Positions 46,457 through 56,884 of a stretch of DNA of 64,000 nt are shown here, one piece after another; the first letter of the stretch is position 1; every line of letters begins with the position of its first letter. This DNA is from Tetmemena sp. SeJ-2015. Its lineage: Eukaryota; Ciliophora; Spirotrichea; Sporadotrichida; Oxytrichidae. The position numbers and the translations under genes are program-made. A model generated the notes under the pieces. That model was given only the letters and a program-made list of their open reading frames with translations, did not search any database and was not told the origin of the DNA. The stretch spans positions 62,001 to 126,000 of the forward strand of contig JAJKFJ010022889.1 of assembly GCA_027382625.1 (NCBI GenBank), given 5' to 3'.

Positions 46457-47307
46457 ATGGGAAGATTCACTCCTTTACTTTTCTTCTTATCTAGGTGGTA
46501 TGAACCCTTCAGTCTTATAACTTTGGCAATATGTAATCAACTTCTTTCTGTGTGAGTAAGCTTATTTTAGAAAGAGTATTCCTATGCTCCATATTTGAAG
46601 CTTGCCCAGTGCTCGCACCTCTTATCTTTCCAATAATAACTTTGAAGCTCGAGATCCTTCCAATAAAATTTGTGAGTCTGATGATTCACTACATGTTAAT
46701 GAATTCTTGGGTGCTTGGAAGTCAGAACATATCGGACATAATTTTAACTGTCTTGCTTACAGCAATAGCTATTGGAACTTAAGAATTACTCCAGAGGAAA
46801 AAGTCTCATGTCTTTATCTAAGTGGTGGTTCTCAACTTTCAAACATCACAAATATTATTTTCAATCCCATTCAAATTTAAACTTGCTTTTGTATGTCTGC
46901 TTATTAGGCTTGAAGAGTGTGGGAATAGACTTTTCTCCGATGTGTAATTCTCATCCTTCTTGCACTTTCGAAGAAGTGAGGGACAATACTCTTCTGCCAG
47001 AAATACTATACACTATTCTCTTTATCTTCATAAACGGTCCTATAAGAGTATTGTAAGTCCTTTATTATATTTGAGTGTGCTCATACCTAATTGTCTATTT
47101 AGCCTCGAAATAAAGGAAGGAAAGACTAGTCTCAAGAAAATGAAAGAGGAATATGAGGATGAAAGAAACCTTATGCACACTAAGTTTGGCTTTGTGAAAC
47201 CGGACCTCCTTCCTGGATAGCAAACATCCTCAACCAATTCAACCTCCAGAGATGGATTATCTAGGAGGAATGTTAATTAAAACTCAGATGCCTCTGAATT
47301 CTAATGA
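46457..47307 (+). CDS. Unidentified membrane protein
   Basis: Possible start ATG 46457 (MGRFTPLLFFLSRWYEPFSL), stop TGA 47305-47307. Hydrophobic segments near the N-terminus (ITLAICNQLLS) and near 47030-47100 (LLYLSVLIPNCLF) bracket a polar part (EARDPSNKICESDDSLHVNE, LRITPEEKVSCLYLSGGSQL). The C-terminal tail is charged and probably cytoplasmic (KKMKEEYEDERNLMHTKFGF, VKPDLLPG). The pieces are in different frames, so at least three introns or IESs are present (near 46540, 46740-46790, 46870-47040). It directly precedes the C-terminal TMEM231 block but is not part of it. No family recognised. Confidence 0.5.
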
Positions 47308-47374
47308 TAAATACTTTTTCTCTAATTTATGGTAATCATCTATATAAGTCAATTATACTCAAGAAACCATTATT

Positions 47375-47929
47375 AGTTACTTAAAAGTGAGATGAAAGGC
47401 TTGATAACTTTGGACATCGACACTCCTAATGGAGCGAGCTCGGTGCTCGTGAGTGGTGATATTCTACTAAATCAGGCCTCACCAGTGCTCATAGACTCTG
47501 TGCCAAGAACCTTATACAACTCTGACCCGATTGACGACTACATTAATTATCCAATTCAAGACTTGCTAGAGTTTTACTTCGATCGTAAAGGTAACCGAAA
47601 TAAATCAAAGATATAGTTTGAATCTTAATGATAATATAGAGATGACAAAGTTTGATTACACTTATTTGGTGCAGCCCTACGGGGAGATGTTCAAAACAGT
47701 GGTTGATGTGACTGTAAAAGTGCCCTTTAATCAAGAAGTTAAATACATTCCAGGAATACTGGAAACTCTCAAATATGCTCAATATTTTATTATCTATGCA
47801 TGGATTCAATACCTGTCAATTTTCCTGCCAGCCCTCTGGGTCTATTGGCAATTCGTGAAATTCATGTTTAAGTTTAAGATAATTGAGACTCACATAGTAA
47901 GTGAGCTTCATCAAAAGAAATTCATGTGA
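47375..47929 (+). CDS. TMEM231: TMEM231 C-terminal segment (scrambled, inverted relative to N-terminus)
   Basis: Begins with pointer AGTTACTTAAAA (47375-47386). Reads SEMKGLITLDIDTPNGASSV, VSGDILLNQASPVLIDSVPR, an interruption near 47595-47620, then EMTKFDYTYLVQPYGEMFKT, VTVKVPFNQEVKYIPGILET and the last helix (FIIYAWIQYLSIFLPALWVY) to TGA 47927-47929. This matches the second half of TMEM231, including the (W)VQYxSIxLxxLWV helix. The N-terminal half is on the minus strand at 49208-49760 and shares the pointer in inverse orientation. TMEM231 is a component of the ciliary transition-zone MKS complex. Confidence 0.9.
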
Positions 47930-48063
47930 ATGCTCTTTAACTAAACACTATAAATGAACTTCTTCTATGAAACTTCTATAATTTTATTGAAGTATTTTTC
48001 CATATTTTCACAGTCTATTATCATGAGTATTTAATTTGTAATTGAATCATAAATATAACAAAA

Positions 48064-49141
48064 ATGTTTAAGAAGGTATAAAAGAAATAGCAGAGAACTA
48101 GAGACGAAATAGAGGAAGATAATCATCCCACTAAATAAGTAAACAGTGAAGACGAAGAAACATTTGTAGGTCTTAAAAGAACTAACCCAACTTCAACTTC
48201 ACATCTCGAGCTAAAGATCAATGAAGAAGTATCTCAAAACCTCAAGTAAGCAAATCATTGTTAAATAACAGAACTTTGCTAACATTTAAGTTTAGAGAAG
48301 CCTACCGATACTGATCAAAAAGTATAGAAAAGTCTTGAAGAGGAAGGAGATGAAAGCCAGAATGAGTAAGTTGCTGATCTTGACTACGAAAAATTAATAA
48401 ACTAGCAGAGACTCAAATTTTCAAAGAGACACAAAGGAGTTTCTCTAAACATGCTGGAGCGATAGTATGAATAGAACTTAAATAAGGGCTAGGAAGTGTA
48501 TCAAGATAGTCAGTACTCGCACATTAAGACTATAGGCTTAATCTCAAACGGAGGGAAAAGCAGTCAGTTTCAATATTCCAGCCTTGGAAAGTTCGAGATC
48601 AAAGACCAAAAATTGTAAGTTACCTTATTTTAATCAAGCATCTATCTATAGAGATGAATTCTTGAATCAGAGTATTCAAAGCAAAGGGAAGTCAGACTAT
48701 GAGGTAGATTAGGAAAAAAGGAAGAAAGAGTTGGAAGATGCAACTAAGAGGATTGAGGAGGAGCATCTCTAATTGTATAAAATTCCCCAGCATCTAGACT
48801 TTGATAAGCTTAAACAAGATAGAAGGCTGATAGATTAGAAAACTTGGGTGAATGGTTTGATGGAAGTGCCAATCAGCCAAGAGAAAAGAGCTAGAAATGT
48901 CGAAGAAGCAGAGAGAATAAGGCTCATGCAACTCAATTCAGTGTTTCAAACTGAGAAGAATGATCAAACCTAGGCTATTGAAGATTTTCAGTCTAGAAAG
49001 CAAAGAGGGAGAGATGGAAGACCAAAGAAGAACGATCTTTAAAAATTGGTGGAGATGGAAAAACATGTTCTCAAGAAGAATAGAGATAAGGATAGAGAAA
49101 TGCAACAAAAAAGGGATTACAATAGACAGCTTGACTCCTGA
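48064..49141 (+). CDS. Tls1/C9orf78 (HCA59)-family splicing-associated protein
   Basis: Start ATG 48064 (MFKKVQKKQQRTRDEIEEDN), stop TGA 49139-49141. Two clean GT-AG introns (48247-48293, GTAAGC...TTTAAG; 48617-48651, GTAAGT...CTATAG) give one frame of about 330 residues. Diagnostic parts are LKFSKRHKGVSLNMLERQYE (the family's R-x-x-G-V motif), IEEEHLQLYKIPQHLDF, LMEVPISQEKRARNVEEAER and a basic coiled C-terminus (KQRGRDGRPKKNDLQKLVEM). Fission yeast Tls1 and human C9orf78 associate with the spliceosome. No IES was detected in this gene. It sits whole between the two oppositely oriented halves of TMEM231. Confidence 0.85.
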
Positions 49142-49207
49142 TAATTAGAGTGAAAGAGTTTATCATTTTCATTAAAATTAAGAATCTCTCTTGTCATTAC
49201 TTGCTTG

Positions 49208-49760
49208 TTTTAAGTAACTTTTTGAGGGAATAGTCAAATGATGCTAAGAGTTTGATGTTCTTAACATCGGAGATGCTTGACCTGAATTCTATCCTGAAAT
49301 TCATGGAGTCTATCAATCCATCTTGATTGTCATCATGCTTAGTGTATTTAATAAGTGGCACGCCGATCTCATTCATAGACATTTTGTTAATGGGCTGGTA
49401 AGAAATCAGTTAATTATTGAATATATATTTTAAAAGTAAGTTGAAAATATTTTGGATTCTCCTGAGCTAGTGAGCACTTCGAGAATAAGTTTGTTCGTGA
49501 AGGTGACATCTGGCTGCTCAAAATATGTATTTTACTTGCGCCACATATCTACAGCAAGAATAAGTCTTCAAAAGAGTAAGGATAGATCTCTCTTTGTTGC
49601 TATTATTATTGTAATTTAAATACTTACTGTTTGTGATGTAGACTATAATGTATGGAAGGATTAGAGTGCACGCAAAGAGGATGGCAACAAAGAAGGTAGC
49701 ACATGAGCAGAATTTTTAATTGTACCGCTTCTCAAAGTAACTCGTATAAAGTTAAACCAT
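49208..49760 (-). CDS. TMEM231: TMEM231 N-terminal segment (scrambled)
   Basis: Start ATG 49760 (MVQLYTSYFEKRYNQKFCSC) followed by the first helix ATFFVAILFACTLILPYIIV. An interruption near 49555-49635 precedes NTYFEQPDVTFTNKLILEVL. Another near 49400-49440 precedes MSMNEIGVPLIKYTKHDDNQ, DGLIDSMNFRIEF and ASFDYSLKKLLK, ending in the pointer TTTTAAGTAACT (plus strand, 49208-49219). The order helix, Y-E-Q-P-x-V-x-F, N-Q-D-G-x-x-D matches TMEM231. Beyond the pointer the open frame is only TSK and no TMEM231 continuation exists here; the rest is at 47375-47929 on the other strand. Confidence 0.9.
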
Positions 49761-50029
49761 TTTGAATTTAAATTTAAGCTATAGTAAAATATTTAATTAT
49801 CAAATCTATAATTCTTCAAACATTAACCCTTTATGTGCTAATTAACTAAAGGACTTTTATAAAGTGAGAATATATTTTAAGAAGATCAATACCAAAGCCT
49901 TCAAATTATATATTACATCTTTATTTTGTAAATAGTAAATAAGAACAATAATTTTTTGGAAAATAAAATAGAATAAATAGTTTTTTAATTAAAAATTGGG
50001 CTTTAATTAGCACTATTTAGTTTAATGAT

Positions 50030-51687
50030 TTGATCTAAAGTTTCAACTTCTCTTGACTCCACAAATTTTTAGGCTCTTCTCTTTTTTGCTTATGAATTCT
50101 AATCAAGTCTTTTTTAATCATTGTATCCACCTTTAAAGTCTGGGCTGGATTTGTACATATTCATTCGCTGACTTCCATCCAAAAGCTCTACTGAGTTCTA
50201 TATCTAAGACATATTACTAAACTTGTTGCCTTATACTCTAAAGTTTTACTGAATTAGGATGTTAGATTCGTTGCTCAGAACTCTATTTAATCGAGGATTG
50301 TGTGGAGAGGGACTATGAAGGAGGTCGCTCTTCTTAATTAATTCAACACTAGACCTGTCAGGCGTGTTTTCATTCCCCATAGTAGTTACTCTATAGTGAT
50401 CTTTATAGTTAAAAGTAGTTTTTCTTTCCAGATATGTCGGAGATCTTACGAGCGTACTGACTCTTTTACTCGCTATCTGCCCTGCAATTATCTGATTCTG
50501 AAGATTTTTCTGCTTTGGAAGGAGAATATCTACAGTCATGTTTCTTTGCTTCTTCTAATAAGCCCTTTATTATCTCCTACCAAAACCAAGCTCTTCGAGA
50601 TAAAAGTAGATCTTCTTATACCTTTTGAATATGCGCTCTGATTCATCTAGCACTAAAGCGCAGGCGTTTTCCAAGTTCGTATATAATTTCATTTTGATGT
50701 CCTCGTATGTTTAGAAGCGAGGAAATATTCGATGAGGAAGGTTTCGATATCTCATCCTCTAGTAGATTTTAATCTGTAGCTTCTCTTTTAGAGCCTCCAC
50801 ATATTCTTTGAATTTCTTGAATCTATCCTCCTTTTTTACCTTATCTATACCTCCCTTTTGTCTCTTTGCAAATTCTTCAATCAATTAAATAAGCTAATGA
50901 AATTAAATCAGCTCATCTGTTTTTATATTCTGGATATCTGCAATCAGTTTCTTGGCTTCAACTGCGATTCGTTATCAAAACATAAACAATATCCCTCCAC
51001 CACTACTAGCACATAGTTCAGTAGAGATGGCTCATCAGTTAGATTGATCTTTTAGTCTTTGCAAAACTTTATGACCTGATCTTTGATTCTCTCATCATAA
51101 ATGTCAATCTCTAGATCTACTGTGTATCGCTTGCCTTGCTAAGCCTTACTCTTAGGATCTTAGTCAGCTCCCTCAGCTTTAGCAATCTTCATATGAAATT
51201 CTACAGATCTACTTAATTGCATGTACTCGTGCTCAATGCTATTTATGAAGTACTCTCTTTCCTAATTTTATTGCGAGGTCTATTTCTAAAGCTTGGCAAG
51301 CGCTTGGAGCTTCACTCTATAGTCGAAGTTTGTCTGGAGAGCTCTCTTGTTCTAAATCTTAAGCTCTCTTTTGTAATCATCCACTACTATCTCAGAAAAT
51401 ACTCGTCCATTATCTTCATCATCCCCATCAAACGAACTTAGCTTAAAAAGTAATCTTTAGTTGAGAAAATTAATCATTGAACTGTCTCTAGATTTGCCGC
51501 CTCTACCAGATTTTGAATTTTTCTTGGAGCCTCTTCTATCTTCATGCTCGGCATTTTACTTTGCACTCTCTTTCCTGCCTCTTTTTTCTTATAAGTTCTG
51601 CTCAAATTTCTCTGCATCTCTATGAGAACTTAGCAATCCACTAACTAAACTTTTATCCTTTAGTAGTCCAAGTAGTTTTCCTTTCAT
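50030..51687 (-). CDS. Long coiled-coil protein, unidentified
   Basis: Start ATG 51687 (MKGKLLGLLKDKSLVSGLLS). The first 210 codons are open: a basic, S/G-rich segment (KKNSKSGRGGKSRDSSMINF) then helical, charged sequence (RALQTNFDYRVKLQALAKLQ, REYFINSIEHEYMQLSRSVE) and YTVDLEIDIYDERIKDQVIK. After an interruption near 50970 it resumes AVEAKKLIADIQNIKTDELI, KFKEYVEALKEKLQIKIYQR and ends S/N-rich (GNENTPDRSSVELIKKSDLL). The stop near 50030 is uncertain. No known domain. Possibly cytoskeletal by composition only. Confidence 0.6.
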
Positions 51688-51927
51688 TTTATTTTATAAC
51701 ACACTTCAAACAAGTTTAAAATTCGATGTGTAGAAAATTTAATTTCTTTGTGCATAGTAAATAAGATAATTGGTTGTTGATTAGAGGGGTCTGCTGCCTA
51801 GTAGATAGAGCAGGCGTTGCTAAATGATAATGCGATTATCAAGAGGTGCTATTGCGCGAGTGAGTGAACAGTCCTTATGATTGGAGATAAATTTAAATTA
51901 ATAATATTAAATCATTTGACTTCGCAA

Positions 51928-54700
51928 ATGAGCAAACAAGAGCACGGAGATCTCAATGAGCATCTCCTTAATGGCCATCACAAAGGTTACAAATACTCAA
52001 CAGAGCAAATTGGGTAAGTCTCCGCAGATAAACGAGAATCTTGAAACCAGAGTTTAATGAGTGATGGTTCACAGGCTTAACTCTATATTTAGGGATATGT
52101 TCCACCCAGATAACATAAAGAACATGCATCAATCTTCGGGAAAGATTTCAATCGCTGTTCACAAGTTATGGACAGAGTGCGGAGGAGCAGCTGGACTTGC
52201 CTCAGGCCTCAACTCTGATGTCAGAGTAAGTCTAATCCATGTCCCTTAAGCGAATTTAGGTTGGAATTGATGGCACTCAGAAAGATCTTCAAGACAGGCT
52301 TGAGAAGTAAGTGGACTAAATCATATCTTTTGCACCTTGATACCATGTGTTATCTTATTAACTTTGCGTTTTAGGTACGGCTCAAACAAGAAGCGTATGC
52401 CAAAGATTAGAACTCTCTTGGAGCTGATCCTTGAGAACTTTGAGGATAAGATCCTGTAGATCTTGTTGATGGCAGCCTCACTCGCCCTGATCATCGGAGT
52501 TGTGCAGCACGGATGGAAGCAAGGATGGATTGAAGGAACTTCCATCTTCTTTGCAGTGACTATTATCGTGTCTGTCACCGCTGGAAACAACTATGCAAAG
52601 GAAAAGCAGTTCCAAAAGTTAGTCTCTAAGGCAAAGGAAGAGTACATTGCAGTCTATAGAGGAGGTGAAGGCAATACTGTTACCATTCTCAACAACGATC
52701 TTGTCGTTGGAGATGTTATTAAGATTGAGACTGGTAAAAGAGATATTTAATGGTAATTTGCATGCATTCATTACAACAGGTATATGAGAGTTCCAGCTGA
52801 CTGCGTGCTTATTGATGGCACTGATGTTGCTGCTGACGAGTCATCTTTGACCGGAGAGCCAGATCAAGTTGAGAAATCATCAGTGACTCAGGATAACTTC
52901 CATCACAACCCCAATCCATTCTTGCTCGGAAACACTCTTATCGTGTCTGGACAAGGTACTGCTCTAGTTTGCGCTGTTGGCACTAACTCTAGATCAGGTA
53001 TGGCTGAGGAGAAACTTCAAATTGAAGAGGAAATCACTCCTCTACAAGCCAAGCTTGAGACTATTGCTGATCAGATTGGAAAGGTTGGAGTTTACGTAGC
53101 ACTCCTCACCTTCTTGGCTATGACTATCAATCTTGCAGTCACCATTTACTTCGATGACACTAAGAAATATCTCACTGTTGATACCCTCAACAAGATAATT
53201 GACTTCGTTATCATTGCAGTGACAGTGGTTGTAGTCGCAGTTCCCGAGGGACTTCCTCTTGCGGTTACCATTTCGCTCGCCTTTTCAGTCATGAAGATGA
53301 AGAAGGAGAACAATTTGGTGAGAAAACTCGACGCCTCAGAGACTATGGGAGGTGCTAATGAAATCTGCACTGACAAAACTGGAACCCTTACCAAGAATCA
53401 GATGTCAATCAAGCAGTTCTACACTCTTGAGCAAGTTTCCAATTAGAATTTATTTGAATAGTTTTCAGCGGAAGACCAGCCAACTTCAATCAACTTAAGA
53501 CCTCAACCTTACTCTAGCAAGGAGTCCTCTTTAACTGCAGCGCCAGAATTGAGAAGGATGATAAGGGCAAGCTAATCCCCAAAGGAAACTGCACTGAGCA
53601 AGGTCTCATTAACTTCCTTCTTGAAGTGGGAGCACCCGCTTACTCCGTCATCAGAGACAAGGAAAACAATATTTTTGTCATTTAATATAATACAAATCTT
53701 TTTATTAATATTCTTCAACAAATTCCCTTCAACTCCTCTAGAAAGAGAGCCTGCACTATTCTGAGAGACCCTCACAACTCCCAAAAGGTTTTGGTATTCT
53801 CTAAGGGTGCACCAGAAATCGTTATTGATTACTGCAACAAGAAGTTCGACTAGAATGGATAGGTTGTGAGCCTTGATGCTGAAGGAAAGCAATAAATGTT
53901 GAAAGAAATCGTCACTATAGCTAAAATTATGATTAAAAATACCATTTAAAAGAGCTTTTTTGTTAAAATTCTTTTTTTTTCTAAATTAGTTGAAACCTCA
54001 GGCTCTTTATTTAAATTTCTCCAAATCTCAAGTTGTAGTTGTTTATTCAAATTCATAATGCTTTTAGTCATAATTTATGTGTTAATTCATATAGATTGAC
54101 TTCAAAGAAGATATCCAAATGTAGTTTAAATTAAAAAACCTTCAAAAATAATATCTGTGAACATAAATTACTTGAAAAATGTCACTCTCTAACTGTCACT
54201 ATATCAACAATTTTAGTTATGGAATTCATCAATATAGATTTTTATAGAATTCTCTTGAATAACACCTTTGCCCGCCAAGCTTTCCGTACTCTTCTGATTG
54301 CCTACACTGAGCTATCTATGGACGAATACAACACTCTCAAGAGTTAACACAACAACTTCCACTCAGAGAAAGACAGAGAGGCTCTCGAGCAAAACCTGAC
54401 CTGTCGTCGGAATTTATGCTCTGCAAGACCCTCTTAGAGAAGAAATCATCGGCTCTGTTATCAAGTGCAAGCGCGCTGGTATTAACATCAGAATGGTTAC
54501 TGGTGATAACCTTGATACTGCTAAGGCTATTGCTCTTGAAGCAGGAATAGTTGATGCAAGCCAAGTCAACAACTAATACGTTTGCATGGAAGGCAAGCAG
54601 TTCAGAGAGCTATGTGGTGGACTCAAGAAGCTTGAGGATCCTTCAAACAGAGGCCTAACCAAGGAAGAGATTGGAAACAAGAAGCAATTCAGAGATATTC
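51928..54700 (+). CDS. Plasma-membrane-type Ca2+-transporting ATPase, N-terminal two thirds
   Basis: Start ATG 51928 (MSKQEHGDLNEHLLNGHHKG). GT-AG introns follow GLASGLNSDVR and DRLEK. P2B ATPase features: helices LILENFEDKILQILLMAASL, actuator DESSLTGEPDQVEKSS, helix 4 VVAVPEGLPLAVTISLAFSV, phosphorylation site EICTDKTGTLTKNQMS, nucleotide domain IPFNSSRKRACTILRDP and VLVFSKGAPEIV, hinge-proximal IYALQDPLREEIIGSVIKCK and MVTGDNLDTAKAIALEAGIV. The frame ends near GNKKQFRDI, before the DKxxLVxxL and TGDGxNDxPAL motifs, which are not in the window. IESs: 52742-52789 (TA, tentative), 53435-53460, 53668-53706, 53911-54194, 54222-54246. One extra C near 54400 breaks frame. Confidence 0.92.
53435..53460 (+). 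other. 26-nt IES with pointer GTTT
   Basis: GTTT at 53435-53438 repeats at 53461-53464. Removal moves the frame from QFYTLEQV to FSGRPANFNQLKTSTLLQQG and GVLFNCSARIEKDD. Confidence 0.8.
53668..53706 (+). other. 39-nt IES with pointer AATATT
   Basis: AATATT at 53668-53673 repeats at 53707-53712. Removal joins SVIRDKENNI to LQQIPFNSSRKRACT, the normal P-type ATPase order. It is open and in frame, so it would be missed by ORF calling. Confidence 0.85.
53911..54194 (+). other. 284-nt IES with 9-bp pointer GTCACTATA
   Basis: GTCACTATA at 53911-53919 repeats at 54195-54203. The AT-rich piece has no coding character and interrupts the nucleotide-binding domain between QQMLKEIVT and NTFARQAFRTLL. 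Confidence 0.8.
54222..54246 (+). other. 25-nt IES with pointer GAATTC
   Basis: GAATTC at 54222-54227 repeats at 54247-54252, just downstream of the 284-nt IES. Removing both needs one extra T in the TTTT at 54211-54214 to keep frame into LLNNTFARQ, so an assembly indel is suspected. Confidence 0.6.
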
Positions 54701-54926
54701 CATATCCTCATTCATAAAAAAGCTTCATGAATTAATTAAAGATACCTAAATTAATTGGACTTGACCCGAATATTTGATACACTTTCTTCCCATCTAGATT
54801 AATCGAGGAAGTCCGAAAAGAGAATTTAAATCTACTTTCTAAAGATAGACATTGCGTTGAGTTTAAGTAATGAGCATTAGTGCCGTGGATAATTAATTTC
54901 AAGCTAGCTCGATTAATCATAATAAA

Positions 54927-56492
54927 ATGGAAGCTGCAAATACGAATCTTAGCGACATCTAGTTCTGCGAGCATCAAGACTACATGGTCTACTGCTAAAA
55001 CCATCAGAAGATTCTTTGCCTTGACTGCGGTCTCAGCGATCATCAGAACTGTGGAGGCCAGAAGACTTAGACTTTGAAAGTGGCAGCAGCTGAACAGCTT
55101 CAAAAGTTTGAAGAGATCTTGAAAGTAGCACGAGATCATCAAAGTCAATGCTCCTAGATGCAGCAGAGAGTTTCAAACCAAGTTGGTCTAGAAGAGGAAA
55201 TTCTTCAGCGAGTTGATCAACAGTACAATAACTTGAAGAGCATCATCGATGAACAGAAGGAAAATGCGAAGCAGATCATCAGAAACCTAGAGAGCGTATA
55301 GAACTACAAGCCTCCTCCTCAGAACTTCACTGTTCAAACTATCGAAGGTTTGAATACTTTCGCTGCTGAAGTAGACAGAGCTATTGGCTCTATGAAAAGT
55401 CAGAGTCCTCTAGATGTATTGAGACAGAGAAGGCTAGTTGAGGAGTATCATAACAAGTTGAACACTCTCAAGCAGAAAATTGTGCAGCACAATTCATTCT
55501 TCTAGGAGAACTCAAGGCCCAACATCCAGGTGAAAAGTGAGGAAGACAAGTTCAGAGGTTTCCTTCACGATGTCATCAGCTTTGAGCCTGACTATATCTT
55601 AGCTCCAACTAGACCAAGATTGCATTACTTTGACGAGGAGAATCGCAAACTCTATGTGCATGAGCTACAGAGTCAAACAACTTAGAGCATCCCTATTCGT
55701 AATGCTGACAAGCTCCCGACTGAGTTTACCTCGATCTAAGCTCAGAACAAGATCTTCATCGTTGGTGGAGAGAAAAAGGACAATGACATCAGATGCATCT
55801 ACTCAAATGACTGCTTTGTCGTCAATGAGCAGACTTATGAAGTTGTCCTCCAAAACTCCCATGAGATATGCCAGATCAGGGCATCAACTTGCTCATTTGC
55901 ACAGAAAGTTTGAGTATCAAACAAAGGACTACATCTATGCGATCGGAAGCAAGTATCCCGATGAAACAAGCAAGAAGTGTGAGGTCTATGATATCTCCAA
56001 GAATAAGTGGACTGAGATTGCGGACTTACAGTAGTCTCGTCACTATCATCTGTCACTATTCTTGAGAACAGATATCTCTACGTGATTGGAGGCAGAGACT
56101 CACTTACTGAGAATCCACTTGACTCATTTGAGAGGCTTGATGGTTTCTAGACTCTTGAATCTCAAAAATGGGAGACCATTCAGTTGATTAACAAGGACAT
56201 GCAGTGGACTCCTAGAGATACTCTTGGCTCTTTCCCCTTAAGTGACTCTGAGATACTGATCTTTGGTGGCGACTATGGTTGGATATCTGATTGCTTTGTG
56301 TTCAACAGCAAGTCTATGGAGGTAACTAAGCAAGAGTACACTCTCAAGAAGCCAGAGGAATTCTTTAGAAGTTAATCAGTGCGCTTCAACGACAAAGTTT
56401 TTGTAGTGGGCAACCTCGACAAGGATATGCACGTATTCTCTCTAAAAGCTTGCAAGTGGTTCCTTCTCGACAAATGGTTCATCGACTGGTGA
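54927..56492 (+). CDS. B-box zinc finger plus kelch-repeat protein
   Basis: Start ATG 54927 (MEAANTNLSDIQFCEHQDYM), stop TGA 56490-56492. A B-box follows immediately (CEHQDYMVYCQNHQKILCLD then CGLSDHQNCGG, with the C/H ligand pattern). Next is a coiled coil of about 180 residues (LEEEILQRVDQQYNNLKSII, VEEYHNKLNTLKQKIVQHNS) and kelch blades: KIFIVGGEKKDNDIRCIYSN, DYIYAIGSKYPDETSKKCEV, YLYVIGGRDSLTENPLDSFE, EILIFGGDYGWISDCFVFNS and KVFVVGNLDKDMHVFSL. The layout resembles TRIM-type proteins without a RING. One-base frame breaks at about 55850 (CTCCC) and 56050 lie by short homopolymers. No IES with a clear pointer was seen. Confidence 0.88.
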
Positions 56493-56884
56493 GCAACTTA
56501 CCTATAATCTATAATCTAATAAGTTTACCAGATAAAATCATTTCATTTTGACTGAGATTAGAATAGACTTTGATTAATGCAGATATATTTGTTTTCTAGA
56601 ATTTAATTTTTGATTTTTTATATAGAAGCCAAAGATAATTATAGTCAATTTAAAATTTAGCTCATATCAATAAGTCGTATCACTAATCAAATCATCAAAA
56701 CAAAAACTAAAAACTCTAGCTATTTTATATACTTAGAGAATTTAATAAAAATATTTACACGCTCACCCTCTGAGATTATTATTTTGCTTATATTTGTTAT
56801 TATAAGTTGTGGTTATTGTTATCAATCGTTTATTATAAAGATAGTTGCATGAAAATTCTTTAGATTAATTTTATGCCTGCCCCC
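56493..56884. other. Intergenic AT-rich stretch
   Basis: Between convergent kelch and AGC-kinase genes. No feature recognised. Confidence 0.4.

Noticed and set aside
46457..47307. This membrane protein as the N-terminus of TMEM231
   Set aside because: The TMEM231 N-terminus was found on the minus strand at 49208-49760 with a matching inverted pointer; this frame ends in its own TGA at 47305-47307.
54400..54402. Programmed +1 frameshift in the Ca2+-ATPase
   Set aside because: No Euplotes-type AAA-TAA/TAG slippery site, and similar one-base breaks at other homopolymers in the window suggest assembly indels.
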